This document shows, piece by piece, positions 37,958 through 40,348 of a DNA stretch of 40,348 nucleotides. The notes below the pieces were generated by a model, which had not been told where the DNA came from, ran no database searches, and saw nothing but the letters and a program-made list of their open reading frames with translations. Positions within the stretch are counted from its first letter, which is position 1. Every line of letters begins with the position of its first letter. The stretch is from Oscillospiraceae bacterium (GTDB taxonomy: Bacteria > Bacillota > Clostridia > Oscillospirales > Oscillospiraceae), in contig JAFRIV010000002.1 in assembly GCA_017432615.1 (NCBI GenBank), forward strand, positions 1-40,348, in the 5' to 3' direction. A program made the translations under genes and the position numbers.

Positions 37958-38845
37958 ATGGTTTTGGGTATTATCGGGGAAAACTGCAGCGGAAAATCCA
38001 TCCTTGCAGAAAGGATAAAGGAGGCCTTGGGCGGTGAGATCATCACGGGCAAAGACTATCTGCGGATGGCAAAGTCGGAAAGCGAAGCCGTCTCCCTTTT
38101 CAGGGAGAAGCTTTGCCAGGCCATTTTGGGAGACTATATCATTTATGTGATTGCCGATCAGGAGCATGTGAAACTGCTTCCGGACGGGGCGATCAAGATT
38201 CTCGTAACGGCAGATCTGGAGACGATTAAGGAACGGTTTACAGCAAGAATGCATGGGAATCTCCCGGCGCCGGTTGCCCTTATGCTGGAGAGAAAGCATG
38301 GGATGTTTGATTCCGGGGAATATGATTATCGCTTTGACGGAGTTGCAGGAGATACGGAGGCGTTTTGTGAAATCCTGAAAAGAGCAAAGTGTGGTCGAGA
38401 GAACGACTTTACGATCCGCAAACTGTCCGAAGATGAAAGGCAGACCGCACTGGATCTGGCGTGGGTCGTGTTCTCGGAATATGAATCTCCTGATTACGCT
38501 GCGGAGGGAACAGAGGAGTTCCGAAAATGTCTTCACGATGAAGGGTATCTTTCCGGGCTGCATTATTACGGTGCCTTTGATGCAGAAAAGCTGATCGGTG
38601 AGATTGCCATCAGGCCTGAGCAAAAACATATCTGTTTCTTCTTTGTGGACGGCAGATATCACCGGCGCGGGATCGGCACGCGAATGTTTCAGCGTCTGCT
38701 TGAAGATTATCCGGGTAAGACGCTCACCCTCAATTCCTCACCGTATGGTCTCCCCTTCTATAAGGCGATTGGATTTGTGCCGACCGATGAAGAAAAGACA
38801 GTGAACGGCATCCGGTTTACACCGATGAAATATGAGGGCAAATAA
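37958..38845 (+). CDS. Fusion of a P-loop kinase-like domain and a GNAT acetyltransferase
   Basis: This 295-residue protein combines two domains. Residues 1-145 are a P-loop fold with Walker A GENCSGKS (7-14) and a cytidylate-kinase-like pattern (ITGKDYLRMA; LVTADLETIKERFTARMHG). Residues 150-295 are a GNAT: IRKLSEDERQTALDLAWVVF, then GEIAIRPEQKHICFFFVDGR and the acetyl-CoA loop YHRRGIGTRMFQRLL, ending in PFYKAIGFVP. Both domains look intact. The combination is unusual to me; the substrates are unknown. It may modify a toxic compound or a protein by phosphorylation and acetylation. It follows the small membrane proteins closely and precedes the isochorismatase-like gene by 15 bases. Confidence 0.8.
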   Translation: MVLGIIGENCSGKSILAERIKEALGGEIITGKDYLRMAKSESEAVSLFREKLCQAILGDYIIYVIADQEHVKLLPDGAIKILVTADLETIKERFTARMHGNLPAPVALMLERKHGMFDSGEYDYRFDGVAGDTEAFCEILKRAKCGRENDFTIRKLSEDERQTALDLAWVVFSEYESPDYAAEGTEEFRKCLHDEGYLSGLHYYGAFDAEKLIGEIAIRPEQKHICFFFVDGRYHRRGIGTRMFQRLLEDYPGKTLTLNSSPYGLPFYKAIGFVPTDEEKTVNGIRFTPMKYEGK

Positions 38846-38860
38846 GGGGGCGCTGCTGTA

Positions 38861-39358
38861 ATGAGTAAAAAAGCACTTGTCGTGATCGACATCCAAAACG
38901 ACATTACGAAGCACTACAGGGATATCATCGACAACATCAATGCTGCCATTGACTGGGCTGAGGAGCTGGGAATGACGGTCATCTATATCAAACACAATAA
39001 TCTGTCTCCCGGTACGCGGACATTCAAACCGGACACAAAAGGCTCGGAACTTGCTCCGGAACTGAAGGTGGTATCGAACCATATCTTTGTTAAAACAAAG
39101 GCCAATACGCTGACCAGCGAAGATTTCTCGGAGTATATCCAAGAAAATGGCATCAACGAGTTTTATATTACCGGTGCGGATGCCACTGGTTGTGTGAAAT
39201 CCACCTGTTTCAACATGACAAAGGCCGGATATACGGTGCATGTCATCTCCGATTGCGTGACGAGTTACGATCTGAAGAAGATGCCCGAGATGCTTGCCTA
39301 TTACGCAGATAAGGGCTGCGAGGTCAAAACGCTGGCGATGTACATGGATTCAAATTAA
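38861..39358 (+). CDS. Isochorismatase-like cysteine hydrolase
   Basis: This 165-residue protein has the fold and catalytic triad of the isochorismatase/nicotinamidase superfamily: Asp10 in ALVVIDIQND, a Lys in FVKTKANTL (Lys78 or Lys80) and Cys111 in TGADATGCVKSTCFNMTKAG. Members hydrolyse amides or enol ethers such as nicotinamide, N-carbamoyl compounds or isochorismate; the substrate here is not evident. It follows the kinase-GNAT fusion on the same strand and probably belongs to the same transcript. Confidence 0.87.
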   Translation: MSKKALVVIDIQNDITKHYRDIIDNINAAIDWAEELGMTVIYIKHNNLSPGTRTFKPDTKGSELAPELKVVSNHIFVKTKANTLTSEDFSEYIQENGINEFYITGADATGCVKSTCFNMTKAGYTVHVISDCVTSYDLKKMPEMLAYYADKGCEVKTLAMYMDSN

Positions 39359-39376
39359 GCGACTGTAAGAAAAAGT

Positions 39377-39487
39377 ATGAAACAAGCATTGAAATTGTAT
39401 CCGGATATGTTTGGATTTGAGTTGATGCGGGTCGTCAGATTCTATGACCCGGACGGCAACCTTATCGAAGTAGGCACCCTTGTATGA
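39377..39487 (+). pseudogene. VOC/glyoxalase-family C-terminal remnant
   Basis: The frame reads MKQALKLYPDMFGFELMRVV followed by RFYDPDGNLIEVGTLV and a TGA. RFYDPDGNLIEVG is the hallmark C-terminal strand of vicinal-oxygen-chelate proteins (glyoxalase/bleomycin-resistance type). The full protein should be about 120-140 residues; only the last roughly 30 remain, with no homologous sequence upstream in any frame that I could see. This is a gene remnant. Confidence 0.65.
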
Positions 39488-39518
39488 TCCGTGTATATCT
39501 ATTGTTTAGGTGAATCAG

Positions 39519-40061
39519 ATGAGTAAATATCAGAGTATGATTTTAATAGAACCCTCTATGGAATATGACGAACAGATACAGGCATTCCGGAAGGAGTTTC
39601 TTGCCTGCGAGGGTTCTATGGACGGCTGTGGATCATTACGCCGTTTTGATATGACGCAGGACTGGCTGGACCAGGTCGAATCGCTCAGGCATCCAGAAAC
39701 TGTACCGCCCGGTCTTGTTCCGTCGACACAGTATATCTATGTGCGGGAATCTGACAGCAAAATGGTCGGCATCATTCAGATCCGTCACTGTTTCAATGAG
39801 TTTCTGGAAAAATATGCCGGGCATATCGGGTACTCTGTTTGTCCGAGTGAGCGCAAAAAAGGTTATGCCACGCAGATGCTCCGGCTCGCCCTGCCCGAGT
39901 GCAAAAGCCTTGGAATAAACCGGGTTTTGATATGCTGTGTTCGGGGTAATGAAGGAAGCAGAAAGACGATTCTGAATAATGGCGGAAAATATGAATCGAC
40001 CGTGTATCTGGAAGAACGGGATGTTTATCTGGAGAGATATTGGATAGACTTGGATCCTTGA
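39519..40061 (+). CDS. GNAT-family N-acetyltransferase
   Basis: This 180-residue acetyltransferase shows the GNAT core: YIYVRESDSKMVGIIQIRHC, HIGYSVCPSERKKGYATQML (acetyl-CoA pyrophosphate loop), and VLICCVRGNEGSRKTILNNG. It ends in VYLERYWIDLDP. Homologues are small-molecule or protein acetylases of unknown specificity. AGGTGA lies before ATG 39519; GTG 39510 is an alternative start. It directly precedes a GNAT C-terminal fragment that overlaps its stop region, suggesting past duplication or insertion of acetyltransferase genes. Confidence 0.87.
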   Translation: MSKYQSMILIEPSMEYDEQIQAFRKEFLACEGSMDGCGSLRRFDMTQDWLDQVESLRHPETVPPGLVPSTQYIYVRESDSKMVGIIQIRHCFNEFLEKYAGHIGYSVCPSERKKGYATQMLRLALPECKSLGINRVLICCVRGNEGSRKTILNNGGKYESTVYLEERDVYLERYWIDLDP

Positions 40062-40218
40062 GAACAATACAAATGCTGAGAGACTCTATCGTCGAATGGG
40101 CTTTACGGAAACAGGAAGGAAAAAACTGAAAGCAGATGGTCTTGATGAAATTGAGTTTGAAATGACAATGGATCATGAAGGAACCGGAACGGGCATTATT
40201 CTGGAGGCAGAAAGATGA
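40060..40218 (+). pseudogene. Second GNAT C-terminal remnant
   Basis: The frame reads ENNTNAERLYRRMGFTETGR, then KKLKADGLDEIEFEMTMDHE and stops at TGA 40216-40218. NTNAxRLYxxMGF is the conserved C-terminal helix and strand of GNAT acetyltransferases. No start or acetyl-CoA-binding loop is present, so it is a remnant fused end-on to the complete GNAT gene. Confidence 0.65.
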
Positions 40219-40348
40219 GCGAACAGAAATATGTAACATGGAATCCCTGGCACGGCTGTACGAAGTACTCCGAAGGATGCCGTTACTGCTACGTCTACAG
40301 ACAGGATGAGGCATACGGCAGTTCGGTTTCATCGGAGCAATGCCGCAA
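40215..40348 (+). CDS. DUF5131 / phage Gp37-Gp68 family protein (partial, cut by window end)
   Basis: The ATG at 40215 overlaps the preceding stop (ATGA). The visible 44 residues, MSEQKYVTWNPWHGCTKYSE then GCRYCYVYRQDEAYGSSVSS, contain the TWNPWxGCTKxSxGCxxCY signature of the DUF5131 (Gp37/Gp68) family. Its Cys cluster resembles that of radical-SAM or iron-sulfur proteins. The function is not established; homologues occur in phage and mobile regions. The 3' end is outside the window. Confidence 0.8.
   Translation, partial: MSEQKYVTWNPWHGCTKYSEGCRYCYVYRQDEAYGSSVSSEQCR

Overview
The window looks like a chromosome segment from a carbohydrate-fermenting Gram-positive gut or rumen Clostridia-type bacterium. 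The basis is purine-rich AGGAGG ribosome sites, many TTGACA-17-TATAAT promoters, the YesM/YesN-type two-component pair, DUF624 and AAA_14/DUF4143 proteins, and protein families close to Firmicutes homologues. Most of the window is GC-rich. From about 34.2 kb to the end, base use is visibly more AT-rich and gene remnants appear. I see no tRNA, rRNA or CRISPR array.

Layout. 0-1.7 kb: an IS630-family transposase split by a frameshift, next to a decayed NUMOD-domain (homing-endonuclease-like) remnant. 1.7-4.8 kb: a small vWA protein, convergent with an exported 5'-nucleotidase. 4.8-19.6 kb: a polysaccharide-utilisation locus. It has a sensor kinase and AraC-type regulator on the minus strand, divergent from a long plus-strand operon: sugar-binding protein, two permeases, GH88 unsaturated glucuronyl hydrolase, heparinase II/III-like lyase, DUF624 membrane protein, GH78-like rhamnosidase and GH2 beta-glucuronidase. 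None of the four degradative enzymes has a signal peptide. The simplest model is import of uronate-containing, probably rhamnose-containing, oligosaccharides followed by cytoplasmic dismantling.

19.6-24.6 kb: a second ABC sugar importer on the minus strand with YvcK as its last gene. Its binding-protein gene carries an in-frame amber codon, and one permease has a long N-terminal extension. 24.8-26.9 kb: an unknown secreted protein, then an MFS efflux gene preceded by an 18-codon leader ORF and competing hairpins, which look like an attenuator. 26.9-31.5 kb: two divergent operons for N-acetylhexosamine use (NahK-like kinase and CutC; NagA, YhcH and a PfkB kinase) sharing a control region with a palindrome. 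31.5-34.1 kb: D-lyxose isomerase with a TtcA-type tRNA thiolase, then rplM-rpsI.

34.2-40.3 kb: an accessory region. It holds a nitrilase-family hydrolase, an AAA_14/DUF4143 ATPase whose promoter lies between two related inverted repeats, a TetR regulator with an operator inside its own promoter, two small membrane proteins, a kinase-acetyltransferase fusion, an isochorismatase-family hydrolase, a GNAT, remnants of a VOC protein and a second GNAT, and the start of a DUF5131 gene cut by the window end.

The most rewarding items are the efflux-gene leader, the paired inverted repeats around the DUF4143 promoter, the palindromic repeat that forms the 3' ends of two neighbouring genes, and the all-cytoplasmic uronate/rhamnose locus. 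All family names come from reading motifs; no database search was run.
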